Part shown: in pieces, positions 9,838-19,536 of the stretch | How positions within the stretch are numbered: position 1 is the stretch's first letter | How the letters are laid out: each line of letters opens with the position of its first letter | Assembly (NCBI RefSeq): GCF_008973485.1 | Contig: NZ_CP031223.1 | Span: 2,170,001-2,234,000 of the forward strand | Length of the DNA: 64,000 bases | DNA from: Psychrobacillus glaciei | GTDB lineage: Bacteria; Bacillota; Bacilli; Bacillales_A; Planococcaceae | Direction of reading: 5' to 3' | The notes under the pieces: model-generated | Told to the model about the DNA's origin: nothing | Database searches by the model: none | Seen by the model: only the letters and a program-made list of their open reading frames with translations | Translations under genes and position numbers: made by a program

Positions 9838-10126
9838 GCTAGTCTCCCCTGATAATTTGTCTAACGTTAAAATTATTATCTTTTGTTAATTGTAATACGT
9901 TAGAAAAACTGAAAAGTTCCGTTTTTCTATTATTTACTTACTCCTAGCAAACCCACAGATTTCCTTTTTATAAAATTAGTATTGATATCTAAAATCAATT
10001 AACTGAAATAAAAAAACACCGCTTTTTGATAGAAATCTTATGACAGATTTGCTACCAATTGCAGTACTTTTGGTTATACATTTTTATTGACTTTTTGCAG
10101 TTTTGTTCTTAAGAGAACCCATTATT

Positions 10127-10399
10127 TCACTGAGTGCTTTTAGTCATATTCATTTTCAGCTTTTGAATTTTTTTAATTTTCATGGGAGTTATTGAGGTTA
10201 ATTTTTCTGTTCTTTCACTTCTCTTAAAAAAAAGATAAGTGTTGATTATACTAAAACCTATAATTGTCAAAAACAGATAAGTAGAAGCCCCATCTCCTCC
10301 TAAGTTAATCTCATCGACAATAATTGCGTCATAAAATAAAAACTGACTAAACATCACAATAGAGATTATTGAAATACTGATAACTGTAAAACCGTTCAT
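10127..10399 (-). CDS. Small membrane protein, two helices
   Basis: 90 residues with hydrophobic segments near residues 5-25 and 42-58 and a basic C-terminus rich in Lys. Its start codon overlaps the stop of the 42-codon frame just upstream (TAATG), suggesting translational coupling. No family recognised. Confidence 0.55.
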   Translation of the reverse strand: MNGFTVISISIISIVMFSQFLFYDAIIVDEINLGGDGASTYLFLTIIGFSIINTYLFFKRSERTEKLTSITPMKIKKIQKLKMNMTKSTQ

Positions 10400-10527
10400 T
10401 ATTTTATTTTGTGTCGAGGGATTATTACTACTAAAAATAAAACCATGGAAATAATTAAAAATGTAATAAAAACTGGTCTCAGTAAATTGAATACTCCTAA
10501 CCTTTCAAATGATTCATATGTGTACAT
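10399..10527 (-). CDS. 42-residue single-helix membrane protein, coupled to the next gene
   Basis: ATG at 10527 to TAA at 10399. One transmembrane segment (FITFLIISMVLFLVVIIP) is followed by a basic tail. There is no strong ribosome site, but the TAATG overlap with the 90-residue membrane protein and the clear helix argue that it is translated. Confidence 0.45.
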   Translation of the reverse strand: MYTYESFERLGVFNLLRPVFITFLIISMVLFLVVIIPRHKIK

Positions 10528-10667
10528 ATATACACGTTCTTTGCTTCTTTTTACACACCAATATCAGAAAAATTTCTGTTCAACTCACGTGCTTCATTAG
10601 TGAATAACAATATAAACTGGCTCTTGGCATCAGTGTTCACCTAAGTAACGTTAGTTGAACAACAAAA

Positions 10668-11228
10668 CTATAATTGAAACTCTCTCATTATTCTTTGAGC
10701 GACTTCTTCCGTACTCAAATTAGTGTTATCTATTCTTAAATAATTTTCCTTTTCTATTTCACCATTTTTAGAATTCAACCTACAACTTTCTACGGTGCTT
10801 AATAAATGTTGTTCAGATTGTTCAATATTTCTTTTAGTTGGTTTATATTCAAGTCTATGTGGTGTCCTATTTCGTTTTAATCTTTCTTCTACGTTGGCTT
10901 CTAACTCAACGAAATAAATATCTACTCCTTGAGAGGACATAGTTTGACACATGTTTTCCACATCATTCCAATCCTCTTGTTTATTAAAATACCACACTTT
11001 AGTAAAAATCATTCCATAATGATCACTTTTAGAAAATGATTGAAATATTTCCTGTCGAAATAAGTGCGTTAATCTCCACATTTCTGGACTAAATCCGAAT
11101 AGTGGCTCTAGTAAATCAATAGTCATGTGGTTATGAAATAGCTTTAAGCCTGTTAACTTGGCTAGTTCTTGACCGACAGTCATTTTCCCAACTGCTTGTG
11201 GACCAAATATAAAAACAAACTTTTTCAT
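10668..11228 (-). CDS. P-loop kinase of shikimate/adenylate-kinase type
   Basis: 186 residues. Walker A GPQAVGKMT lies at about residues 9-17, and a basic LID-like stretch (ERLKRNRTPHR) at about 117-127. Such stand-alone P-loop proteins phosphorylate small molecules or nucleotides; the substrate is not evident. Ribosome site AGGAGG lies upstream of the ATG. Confidence 0.8.
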   Translation of the reverse strand: MKKFVFIFGPQAVGKMTVGQELAKLTGLKLFHNHMTIDLLEPLFGFSPEMWRLTHLFRQEIFQSFSKSDHYGMIFTKVWYFNKQEDWNDVENMCQTMSSQGVDIYFVELEANVEERLKRNRTPHRLEYKPTKRNIEQSEQHLLSTVESCRLNSKNGEIEKENYLRIDNTNLSTEEVAQRIMREFQL

Positions 11229-11294
11229 AGTAGCTTCCTCCTAACAGTAATGTAAAGATCTTCTAATTTTAAATTACCCCAATTCCTTTCTTTA

Positions 11295-11966
11295 CTATGC
11301 AAATATTTTTTCAATTTTCTTTAGGGTTTCAATACTGCATATATTTGAAAAAAAGGAGATAAGATACATACTTGATTCTTCTTTGTCTGTATTTATAGTG
11401 TCTATTCTATTTCTAACAGCCCAAGAATCATACGTCTCAAATGATGTACTGCTCCACCCATTCTTTTCACCGGCTTCATTTCTTTTCTCTTGTATACCTG
11501 AAATTACAATGTCTATTGAACCTTGTAATTCTAATAATGCGTTCTTAAATATTCTTTTTTTGTCCTTCTCCTTTAGTCCTGCCTTTATTCTTAATGCCCT
11601 TGTGTCTATCCCTTCCTCTTGGCTAATTAATTTGTATATATCAAGTGCTTCTTTTGATACGTTTCCACTAAAATAGCGTTCCTCAACCGATTCAGCATAA
11701 CCTAAGACACTTTTTACATATGGAAGAAGCTGACATGAAACTAGTACCGATTTTTTCTTAATGAATTTACCGTAAGCCGCAACCCCATCAGTTGGAAATT
11801 TTGTTCTCCAAATCCAAGGATCAAACTCTGTTTTAGAATGCCAATTTTCTGGCAAAGTAATAGTGTTTAAAGAAGGAAAATTAGGTATTAAAGGTGCAAG
11901 TGGAAGTATTCCAATCTCTTCTATTACATCTATGGCATCTTCATACGTTGTTACTTTATATTCCAT
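11295..11966 (-). CDS. AlkZ-related protein
   Basis: A 223-residue soluble protein. DPWIWRTKFP, GVAAYGKFIKKK and the conserved tail region KNGWSSTSFETYDSW match the AlkZ-related (YcaQ-like winged-helix) proteins of Bacillales, which are half the length of the true DNA glycosylases. A DNA-repair role is not shown. AAAAGGAGG precedes the ATG. Family call is from memory of the pattern. Confidence 0.6.
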   Translation of the reverse strand: MEYKVTTYEDAIDVIEEIGILPLAPLIPNFPSLNTITLPENWHSKTEFDPWIWRTKFPTDGVAAYGKFIKKKSVLVSCQLLPYVKSVLGYAESVEERYFSGNVSKEALDIYKLISQEEGIDTRALRIKAGLKEKDKKRIFKNALLELQGSIDIVISGIQEKRNEAGEKNGWSSTSFETYDSWAVRNRIDTINTDKEESSMYLISFFSNICSIETLKKIEKIFA

Positions 11967-12054
11967 GGTTTTACCTCCTTTTTTAATATAGATTACACCT
12001 TCATATTCTGTGTAGCACTACATGCATTAAGTTTATACCTCGATTTGGAATAAA

Positions 12055-12468
12055 TCACCTTTTATATCTCATTAAGTTACTTCCATTTACATCTGTTGAG
12101 AAACCGAATTTCTCATAGTATCCTACTAGCCTTTCAGGACAATATAGTTCTACTCTATCAACTTCCCTAACGAGTGGGTGATCTAAAATACTGTTCATTA
12201 AAATGGTACCGATACCACTATTTCTGGAATTCTCTTTAGCAATAACATCAAATATAAACGCTCGATAAAGTGTATCTGTAATTGCTCTCGCAAATCCAAT
12301 TAATTCTTCTGTATCATTATCTATTAATCCAATTACAACTCCGCTGCTCTCAATCATTTTTCTAATTTCTGGAAGTTGACGTTCTTTCGTCCACCATTCA
12401 TTTTTAAATAAACTATGTACTTCTTTTAATTGGTTTTCGTCAAATTCCTCAATAATCTTAAAATTCAT
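12055..12468 (-). CDS. GNAT N-acetyltransferase
   Basis: 137 residues with the GNAT acetyl-CoA loop in divergent form (ENSRNSGIGTILMNSIL, Q/RxxGxG/A-like) and the C-terminal YYEKFGF motif. Transfers an acetyl group to an unknown amine. One of several GNATs in this accessory block. Confidence 0.85.
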   Translation of the reverse strand: MNFKIIEEFDENQLKEVHSLFKNEWWTKERQLPEIRKMIESSGVVIGLIDNDTEELIGFARAITDTLYRAFIFDVIAKENSRNSGIGTILMNSILDHPLVREVDRVELYCPERLVGYYEKFGFSTDVNGSNLMRYKR

Positions 12469-12760
12469 TTCCTCGGAACCCCCATAATAAATTCATTATT
12501 TTTATTCTTTGCAATCTCCCTAATAACATTCTTATATCTAAATTCTTCCTCCAAAAAAGAACTTACTTCATTTTATTCTACATTCGCTTTCTAAATCCTT
12601 TTTCTTCAAATCAAACCTACGATTAAAACAATCGAAAAAGGTTTCTTTTTATATATGTAAATCACGAAAACATTATTTGATTGTAAAGATAGCCTCACTT
12701 TGTTCTCGTTCAGTACAGTAATATTACTGTTATACTAGTATTGAACTGGAGGTCATATAA

Positions 12761-13222
12761 TTGATAAATAAAGATGAAAAATTTATGGAAGTGGCCATAA
12801 AAATGGCTTTACAAGCTAGAAAAGATGGAAATGAACCATTTGGTGCTATCTTAGTAAAAAACAACGAAATTGTAATGTATGGAGAAAATAAAATAAATAG
12901 TAATTGTGATCCTACACATCATGCTGAAATAGGGCTTATTCGTACCTATTGCTCTGAGAACAATATTTTTAATCTTAGTGAATATACTTTATATACCAGC
13001 TGCGAACCTTGTGTAATGTGCACAGGAGCAATGGTATGGTCTAATTTAGGAAAAATAGTCTATAGTGTTTCACATGACCAACTGGCAAAAATTGCAGGAA
13101 GTAATATAATGATTTCATGTAAAGAAGTTATCGAAAAAAGCCCAAATAAGCCTGCAATAGTAGAACAAGTTTTAAATGAAGAAGGGCTAAAAGTATTTGA
13201 AGGATATACATTTTCCAATTAA
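12761..13222 (+). CDS. Nucleoside deaminase
   Basis: 153 residues of the cytidine/deoxycytidylate deaminase fold. The zinc site is HAE (about residue 59) and SCEPCVMC (about 85-92); PFGAIL upstream is typical of guanine/tRNA-adenosine deaminase relatives. Start is TTG at 12761 because GGAGGT lies seven bases ahead and no ATG fits. A strong terminator follows. The length fits guanine deaminase (GuaD) better than TadA, but the substrate is inferred. Confidence 0.85.
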   Translation: MINKDEKFMEVAIKMALQARKDGNEPFGAILVKNNEIVMYGENKINSNCDPTHHAEIGLIRTYCSENNIFNLSEYTLYTSCEPCVMCTGAMVWSNLGKIVYSVSHDQLAKIAGSNIMISCKEVIEKSPNKPAIVEQVLNEEGLKVFEGYTFSN

Positions 13223-13270
13223 TTTATTGGTAGGCGATCATCACACATAACCAGATTCTCAAAAGTATAA

Positions 13271-13308
13271 TGGCGTTCCTACTATCTGTAGGAACGCCAA
13301 TTTTTTTT
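13271..13308 (+). terminator. Terminator after the deaminase
   Basis: TGGCGTTCCTAC / GTAGGAACGCCA, a perfect 12-bp stem with a five-base loop, followed by eight T. Confidence 0.95.
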
Positions 13309-13439
13309 AACCCTTAAACTCTTTTGGAAATATAAAGTATGCCACTATAATGTGATTCTTGATAAAACTCATTTTTTCACAAATTCCTTCGCATACTTTA
13401 ATGAAAATAGGCATTAATCCTAACTGTGTGGCTAAATGA

Positions 13440-14297
13440 TTATTTCCCTGCTAATTCCTTAATACGTGCTATGCGTTCTGGATTATTTGATACAAGGTAG
13501 TCATCGAGTATTAAGCGATCGTAGCATAAAGAAAGGTATTGTTTTGCTTCCTCGTTTCTGTTTAGTAATAGGAGACACTCTGCGATTTCCTCCAATACAT
13601 ATCCATCCGGATTGGTGGTTTGTTTCGTTTCTGCAAGTAATTCCTTCTGAATTGCAAAAGACTCTTCCACTTGACCTAGTAAACGCAGCACCTTGGCTAC
13701 ACACCATTTTGCAATAAACACCGAATTTGAGTTACCTTGATCCTTACGGAAATCCAACGCACGCTTAAATAATTCAAGTGCTTCTTCCAAATTTCCATTC
13801 TCCACTTTTGCCCAACCGATGTTGTTATATAACGAACCTAACCAACGGCTGGCTTTAGGATGCTTTTCAGCATACGCTAGCGCCTTTAAATTCCATTCCA
13901 TTCGTTTTTCCGAAGTTGCTTCAGCAATTCCCAACATATGCGCTGCATCAACAGCATGATCATCCTCACCAGATTGGATTCCCAATTCCCATGCCTGAAG
14001 GAATAGCGGAACTGCATCTAGTGGTCTGAAAGAGGAATTAAAAACTCTACCTCTTTCCAGAAAATATCTAATTCTAGCCACAATTAAATCCTTGTTTAAT
14101 AAACTCTCTGCACGATCAAGCGTCTCATGCGCCAATTCATATTTTGCTTGTAATCCTTGAGAACGTGCAATTTGAGTCAAAAGTTCAGTCAAATATTCAT
14201 TGCTTCCTGATTCCACTGCCTCCGTTAACAAACTTATAAATTTCTGTTCGGTTTCTTCCGGGTGATTGTAATCCCAAAGCGTATCAAAGTTTAACAT
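13440..14297 (-). CDS. Tetratricopeptide-repeat protein
   Basis: A 285-residue, all-helical cytosolic protein with several TPR-like units; the clearest is LYNNIGWAKVENGNLEEALE at about residues 155-175, with another around EESFAIQKELLAE. Probably a protein-interaction scaffold. No enzymatic or DNA-binding domain is visible. The IS21 element starts about 115 bases upstream of its start codon and could affect its promoter. Confidence 0.8.
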   Translation of the reverse strand: MLNFDTLWDYNHPEETEQKFISLLTEAVESGSNEYLTELLTQIARSQGLQAKYELAHETLDRAESLLNKDLIVARIRYFLERGRVFNSSFRPLDAVPLFLQAWELGIQSGEDDHAVDAAHMLGIAEATSEKRMEWNLKALAYAEKHPKASRWLGSLYNNIGWAKVENGNLEEALELFKRALDFRKDQGNSNSVFIAKWCVAKVLRLLGQVEESFAIQKELLAETKQTTNPDGYVLEEIAECLLLLNRNEEAKQYLSLCYDRLILDDYLVSNNPERIARIKELAGK

Positions 14298-14467
14298 ATT
14301 TCACTCTCCAAATAGAATAATAATTTTATGATTAGCATAGCGTAGATTGGTCTTTATTACCATGCCTTCATTCTGCGAGAAGTATGTAAATTATACTTTG
14401 GCGTTTAATATTGTAACCGTCAAGTAGAATTGAACACTTTTTGCTAATTTAGATTGAACACTTTTGC

Positions 14468-15214
14468 CTAAAATAAATTCTGCCGGTTTTTCATCCGATA
14501 ACTGTCTCCATTCATGTGTACTACCTCCACACGATGTAAAAGGCGATCTAAAATAGCTGTAGTAATTCCTTCATCTCCCATTAACTCTCCCCATTGATCT
14601 GGACTCTTATTAGATGTTAAGATAATTGAACTTTGTTCATAAAGATGATTGATCATTTGGAAGAACAGATTTGCCTCACGTTGATCCATTGCCATGTACA
14701 TTAAATCATCAATAATAACTAAATCAGAAGCTCTTAATCGTTTCATCTGCACCTGTGATTTATGTGCAAATTCTTCTGTTTTAAGTAATTGAATTAATTC
14801 TCCCATGGTCACAAAGTACACTTGAAACCCTTTATTAATCGCCTCAATGCCTAAGCCTACGGCTAAGTGTGTTTTCCCTACTCCTGGTGGTCCTAATAAG
14901 ATCAAATTATACTGTTGTTCCAGCCAATTTATTTCTTGGAGTTGAGTAAGTTGGCGTTCGCTTAAAGAATTTTGTGCTTCAATACTAAATTCCAGTAGGG
15001 TTTTCTGATAAGGGAATCGTGCCCACTTCAATCGTCTTTCTACACTTTTAGCTTCTCTTTTCTTTAATTCAAAGTGGGTGATGGCCTCTAGGAATTCCAA
15101 ATAGGTCCAGGAAGATTTTTCAGCTTCGCGAAGGAGCTGTGGGAGCTCCTCTGCTGTTTCAGCTAACCGTAATTGTTTGAAATGGCTCTGAATTTCTTTT
15201 ACGGTATGATTCAA
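14468..15214 (-). CDS. istB: IS21 ATPase helper IstB
   Basis: 248 residues, AAA+ DnaC-like ATPase: Walker A GPPGVGKTHLA at residues 108-118, Walker B LVIIDDLMYM. IstB helps the transposase choose and capture target DNA. Length and motifs are normal, and the start overlaps the istA stop by four bases, as usual for this family. Confidence 0.95.
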   Translation of the reverse strand: MNHTVKEIQSHFKQLRLAETAEELPQLLREAEKSSWTYLEFLEAITHFELKKREAKSVERRLKWARFPYQKTLLEFSIEAQNSLSERQLTQLQEINWLEQQYNLILLGPPGVGKTHLAVGLGIEAINKGFQVYFVTMGELIQLLKTEEFAHKSQVQMKRLRASDLVIIDDLMYMAMDQREANLFFQMINHLYEQSSIILTSNKSPDQWGELMGDEGITTAILDRLLHRVEVVHMNGDSYRMKNRQNLF

Positions 15215-16758
15215 GAAACATCGCCTCCTAAAATGCTTGTGTAAGTACTTAAAGGGCGTGTTTCTACTGGTATATCGGCTTTATTAATCGGCCGTTTCTC
15301 GTGTGCTATAGAAACTAATGGTTCCTGCTGAGATTGTTTTTTTAAGTAAAGTACAACGTCTTTAAAATCATTCGCGCTATACATGTTTTCTTTGATGCAT
15401 TTCTCAAGTGCCTTATCTAACCAGGTTGAATCATTTATCGAAACTGAACGGAAAATTTCTAAATGATCCCGACGATAACGCGGGTATTTCTCCAGCACTT
15501 TCTCTATGTACACTTTAGCTTTCTCTTCATTTTCAAATGCTGATAGAAGCCCATTTTTTAACGCCTCGATACCTTTAGAACGATCCCTACCATGATTTCT
15601 ATTCTTTATAAGAATACCTTTTTCCTTGCTGATTATATGTTTGGCTATGACTTCGCGATTCTTACTACTTCTGATAATTAACTGCTTGTCATTTGAACCC
15701 TTTATTTCAATGAATACCTGATTATTTCCTTTTGTTTTGTAAGTACCTATCGGCACGGAGTATCGATTAGACTCAAATCTAACCGTGTTGTCCTTCATTA
15801 CATTTCTTGATATACTTGACTCATTCATACTTTCTATTGAAAGTAGGCTAGAGACCGGTTGTAAGTGTTGCTTTTCGAGGAGAAACACTTCTACTGGTCT
15901 TTTTTTCGTTGTGTAATGTACATTGTGATTTCCAGTACGTTCTAGCCACTGAAGTGCTCGTTCATTCCAGTCATCAATATCTTTAAAAACTCGACTATCT
16001 GCGAAGTTTCCTTTGATAAATTTGACAACATTTTCAATCATTCCTTTTGATTCTGGATCTGCCTTGCGACATAGATGAACCCGAAAATTTCGTTCTTTAA
16101 CATACGACTGAAAGTCGGTAGTTAGAATTAAATCACCAGCGTTCTCGCTAACTGACAGTAAGTGATCCTGGTCGTATACTATTTCATTTGGCATTCCACC
16201 ATAAAAATGAAAGGCATTTTCATGGCAGCGAATCGCATCTCTTGTTGTAAAAGGACGATCTTGCCATTCCATGTATTTCTGGCGTGAATGTGCCAAAACA
16301 AATGCGATAAAGTAAAGTTTTATTTCTCTTTTACTCACTGTTTTCTGCTTTGTTTCTCCCCAGTCAACTTGCATTTGTTTCCCCATAGGCTGTTGTTGTA
16401 TTGCCTCATACTGTCTAATTTGAGCAGTCTTTTCAATTTGATATTTCTCTCTCACTTCTTGGACATATAATCGAACCGTACTGTCCCCAATCTCTAGATT
16501 TGGAAACTTTTCTAATAACCAATCTTTAATCTGAGCCGCACTTAAGTGTGGATACTCTTCCAACCAGGCAACTATCCAATCCAGATGCACATCTAATTTC
16601 TTCTTCCTTGTTTTATATTCTTCAAATTGTTGTAAAGCCTCTTCAAAGCTCATATCTAAATATTTATAGACTGTCGTTCGAGATATTTTAAACTGATTTG
16701 CGATTTGAGAAACTGTTAAATTTCTTTTAGCGAGTTGATGAATTTCTAAATAAAGCAC
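15211..16758 (-). CDS. istA: IS21 transposase IstA
   Basis: About 515 residues with an N-terminal resolvase-like helix-turn-helix (LTVSQIANQFKISRTTVYKY) and an RNase-H-like DDE core: Asp in QVDWGE, Asp in YDQDHLL, and Glu in KGMIENVVKF. GGAGGG eight bases before the GTG at 16758 marks the likely start; the frame is open ten codons further to a TTG at 16788. No stops or shifts, so it is probably active. Confidence 0.93.
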   Translation of the reverse strand: MLYLEIHQLAKRNLTVSQIANQFKISRTTVYKYLDMSFEEALQQFEEYKTRKKKLDVHLDWIVAWLEEYPHLSAAQIKDWLLEKFPNLEIGDSTVRLYVQEVREKYQIEKTAQIRQYEAIQQQPMGKQMQVDWGETKQKTVSKREIKLYFIAFVLAHSRQKYMEWQDRPFTTRDAIRCHENAFHFYGGMPNEIVYDQDHLLSVSENAGDLILTTDFQSYVKERNFRVHLCRKADPESKGMIENVVKFIKGNFADSRVFKDIDDWNERALQWLERTGNHNVHYTTKKRPVEVFLLEKQHLQPVSSLLSIESMNESSISRNVMKDNTVRFESNRYSVPIGTYKTKGNNQVFIEIKGSNDKQLIIRSSKNREVIAKHIISKEKGILIKNRNHGRDRSKGIEALKNGLLSAFENEEKAKVYIEKVLEKYPRYRRDHLEIFRSVSINDSTWLDKALEKCIKENMYSANDFKDVVLYLKKQSQQEPLVSIAHEKRPINKADIPVETRPLSTYTSILGGDVS

Positions 16759-17039
16759 TAATTTTCCCTCCACTTGTCTGACCCCCAATAAACGAATATA
16801 TCTAGTTTACTGAAAATCTATTAGATTAGCGAAAGTGTTCAATGTTATTTAGCAGAAACTGTTCATTTTATTTTAGCGTTTACACCATTTATTAACGAAG
16901 GATGTTTCTCGTTAAAATAAAATAGTTATATTCATAGTCCTTATTGAAACTTTATTTATTGTTTCTTCGTTGATATTATTAATGCCGGGAATCTATGAAA
17001 TAATTTGGGATTTTATTAAAAATTCATCGGGGGGATATT

Positions 17040-17603
17040 ATGAGAACTTTCATTTATATGCTGAGACACGGAGATTCACCAAAAAAAGGAAATGAAAGAA
17101 AACGAGGCTTAACTGAAAAAGGAAAATTAGACGCTCAAAGAATATCTGATGTTTTAAAGGATGAAGGGATTAACACTGTCATCTCAAGTCCATACACTCG
17201 ATCAATATTAACTGTGGAGCCGTTAGCTAAACAAATAGGACAAGAAATTTTAGTATTTGAAGACTTAAAGGAAAGAATTTTTTCGGCTGAAGACGAGCGA
17301 ATATCTGATAATGATTTATATCCTTTATTGGAAAAATCGTATTTGGAGCCAAATTTCGCTTTAGATGGAGGAGAAACGAATACAGATTGTCAAAATAGAG
17401 CTGTAAAAGTTTTAGAAGAAATATTAAATACTTATATAGGGAAAAAAGTAGGAATTGGCACTCACGGATTAGTAATGACTTTGATGATGGGATACTATGA
17501 TTTAAATTATGATTTGACCTTTTTACATAGCTCATCAAAACCTGATATTTATAGAATGGAGTTTAATGGACAGGAATTAGTTGAGGTTAAGAGACTACGG
17601 TAA
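17040..17603 (+). CDS. Histidine phosphatase family protein
   Basis: 187 residues. RHG motif MLRHGDSP at the N-terminus carries the phospho-accepting His; SSPYTRS supplies the second Arg; THGLVM carries the C-terminal His. Substrate unknown; such proteins act on phospho-sugars or other small phosphates. GGGGGA lies before the ATG. It is alone on the plus strand, just beyond the IS21 element. Confidence 0.85.
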   Translation: MRTFIYMLRHGDSPKKGNERKRGLTEKGKLDAQRISDVLKDEGINTVISSPYTRSILTVEPLAKQIGQEILVFEDLKERIFSAEDERISDNDLYPLLEKSYLEPNFALDGGETNTDCQNRAVKVLEEILNTYIGKKVGIGTHGLVMTLMMGYYDLNYDLTFLHSSSKPDIYRMEFNGQELVEVKRLR

Positions 17604-17918
17604 ATATCATAGTCTCAATGTAAAATAAATTCCTCTTTATCTTTAGATTGCTAAATCTTGCAATGATCGGTGCTTTACTTTATTAAGGAATAAGGCCTTG
17701 TTCTGTTGTTCCACTAAATGGGCAACATTTCCTGTAATAAATTAAAAATACTATATATTGGCGGAAAAGGTAAAAAATGAATTGCGATGATATATGTAAC
17801 TAAGCCTCCCAATAATCTCTCTTGTCTCAATGAAGTAATACTGTTGATAATATTATTTATAGAGAAAATAGGATTCAAAGTTTGAAGTCCTTTTGAATGT
17901 TTTCTTATTGAACTAGAG
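17604..17918. other. Intergenic region, nothing recognised
   Basis: 315 bases of AT-rich sequence between the histidine phosphatase and the end of a broken GNAT gene. I see no convincing frame, hairpin or repeat here. Confidence 0.6.
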
Positions 17919-18410
17919 CTATCTCGTTATTTTTAACAACATAGTGATTGAAGTTCCTTCTCTCCCTACCTCTTCAAAACCTAAGGTACGGTAGAGTTCT
18001 ATAGTATTCGTATTATTACCATCAACACTTAATGATAATGCTTTAAAGCTATTACTTCTCGCTTCTCCGATTATTGAATGCATTAATTTAGTACCTAATC
18101 CCTTTCCCCTTACTTCTTTTTTAATAGCAATTCCTAATTCTGGCGTATCATCGTTCACGTAGCCATACCCACGTTCTTCCCTGCGAAATAATCTATACCA
18201 TACTGCACCTACAGGGGTTCCTGCATTATCAACCGCTATTAACGCTTTATCACCTTTTCGACCCCAGTTTTGGTGGTATTTCTTTAATTCATCTGTATAT
18301 AGTAGTTCATCTAGTGGTGGTTTTTTCGCTATTTCTTAGTGAATTGACTCTTAAAGCATCTCCATTAAAAAACTCTTTTCATTATTTTTTATGTATCTAA
18401 TTTCAAACAA
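17919..18410 (-). pseudogene. GNAT acetyltransferase pseudogene with two in-frame stops
   Basis: The C-terminal 79 residues (from a GTG-like codon at 18158) have a perfect acetyl-CoA loop (EVRGKGLGTKLM) and YRTLGFEE. The same frame continues upstream through a normal N-terminal half (GTPVGAVWYRLFRREERGYG) to a TTG start at 18410 with AGGGGGG six bases ahead, but it contains TAA at 18351-18353 and 18336-18338. In the context ML-stop-ESIH-stop-EIAKKPP, at least the first TAA sits where relatives have tyrosine. Intact length would be about 163 residues. Confidence 0.85.
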
Positions 18411-18435
18411 CTGCATCCCCCCTAGAACTTACACC

Positions 18436-19230
18436 CTATTTTTTAAAAGCTAATTTTACCGATGTATTAATTTCTTCTATAAACACACCAGTTGGATCAA
18501 TGGCCAATAGTTCTTCTTTTAAATGCTCTTCAAATGAAGTAACATTTTCTCCAAGAAAGCGTTTAGAACCATAAGAAGTCGAATAGTGATTCCCGATTAT
18601 AGAATTGATTGTCCAATATAGTTCATAGGGTGGAATTTGATGAACTTCTAAATCGAATTTTGAATTTGCTATTATTTCCTGATGTGTGATTTCTGGATGG
18701 GAATAAATCGTATTACCAGCTCTTCTTTCATTTCCGTACCAATGGTCTACTACATCTCTCACTTTCTTTTGCCATGGCAAGAGAACTCCAGTTGGAGAAA
18801 AATTGTCTATAATAGCTATACCACCTCCATCAGAAATCATTTCATATAAATGATCTAGAACGACTGGTCTATCCATCCAGTGAAAAGCCTTGGCAATAGT
18901 GACCATTCTGAACTCATCCTTGAATTTGCTTTTATATTTTTCAACATCCCCAATAAACCGCTCTGTATTTTCAATCCGATATTCTCTGCTAAGAGTTTGT
19001 GCTAGTTGAATCATCTCAGGTTCCATGTCAACTCCAACTATTTTTTCAAACCAATCAGTTAATCTTAAAGCTAATCTACCATCTCCGCAGCCTAAATCTA
19101 ACATTTGGCCACTTCCATCCAAATTAAATCTAGTTATTAAAAACCTTATCAAGGAAGCAGGATATATTGGCCTATATCGTGAATAATATAATGCTGCACC
19201 CTTGAATAGATCCTCACCGTAATTTGCCAA
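18436..19230 (-). CDS. Class I SAM-dependent methyltransferase
   Basis: 264 residues. Motif I MLDLGCGDGRL at about residues 37-47, the acidic post-motif VGVDMEPEM, and a later IAIIDNF strand define a Rossmann methyltransferase of the UbiE/Methyltransf_11 type. Substrate unknown. The start is TTG at 19230 with AGGAGGG ten bases ahead. Confidence 0.85.
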   Translation of the reverse strand: MANYGEDLFKGAALYYSRYRPIYPASLIRFLITRFNLDGSGQMLDLGCGDGRLALRLTDWFEKIVGVDMEPEMIQLAQTLSREYRIENTERFIGDVEKYKSKFKDEFRMVTIAKAFHWMDRPVVLDHLYEMISDGGGIAIIDNFSPTGVLLPWQKKVRDVVDHWYGNERRAGNTIYSHPEITHQEIIANSKFDLEVHQIPPYELYWTINSIIGNHYSTSYGSKRFLGENVTSFEEHLKEELLAIDPTGVFIEEINTSVKLAFKK

Positions 19231-19536
19231 TAAATAATTCCCTCCTAAATTCTAGAAATGATTGTAGCTAGTTAACGTGATGTTGGACTGTCTATTTTCC
19301 ATTTCATTAGATTAATTACTAATCGACTTTTCCTTTAGCTCTTTTCATATATTATATTCACCTACTATTTTTATTCCTTCAGCAAGATTCCAGTATTGCT
19401 AAAGTTCCAACTAATTTATAATTCACTATTAAAAGAATTCAATGACCTCTATAATTATATAGACAATATATATCGGAGTGATAATTGGAAATATCAAAGA
19501 TAGTGAAACATGTCTCTTACTTTCAGGGAAAAAGCA
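19231..19536. other. Intergenic region, nothing recognised
   Basis: 306 AT-rich bases between the methyltransferase and the next GNAT; no frame or strong hairpin stands out beyond the methyltransferase ribosome site at its edge. Confidence 0.6.

Larger units (their letters stand above)
14412..16884 (-). mobile_element. IS21-family insertion sequence, apparently complete
   Basis: istA and istB overlap by four bases and are flanked by inverted ends. Reading inward, the left end starts TGTAACCG and the right end TGTAAACG, and both continue into two tandem TGAACA(C/G)TTT motifs about 24 bases apart, the multiple terminal repeats typical of IS21. No clear target duplication abuts these ends. The 7-mer GCGTTTA occurs at 14401-14407 and 16876-16882, so the true boundary may be a few bases off. 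Confidence 0.85.

Noticed and set aside
8960..10070. Similar short stretches (CTTAT...GCTACCA) at about 8978 and 10037
   Set aside because: About 25 bases with several differences; not enough to call a repeat family.
10409..10600. 63-codon plus-strand frame
   Set aside because: Antisense to the 42-codon membrane protein; poor start context and no family.
13338..13398. Inverted pair AAAGTATGC ... GCATACTTT between the deaminase and the TPR gene
   Set aside because: Loop of about 40 bases and no T-run; could be chance or a weak structure, too little to call.
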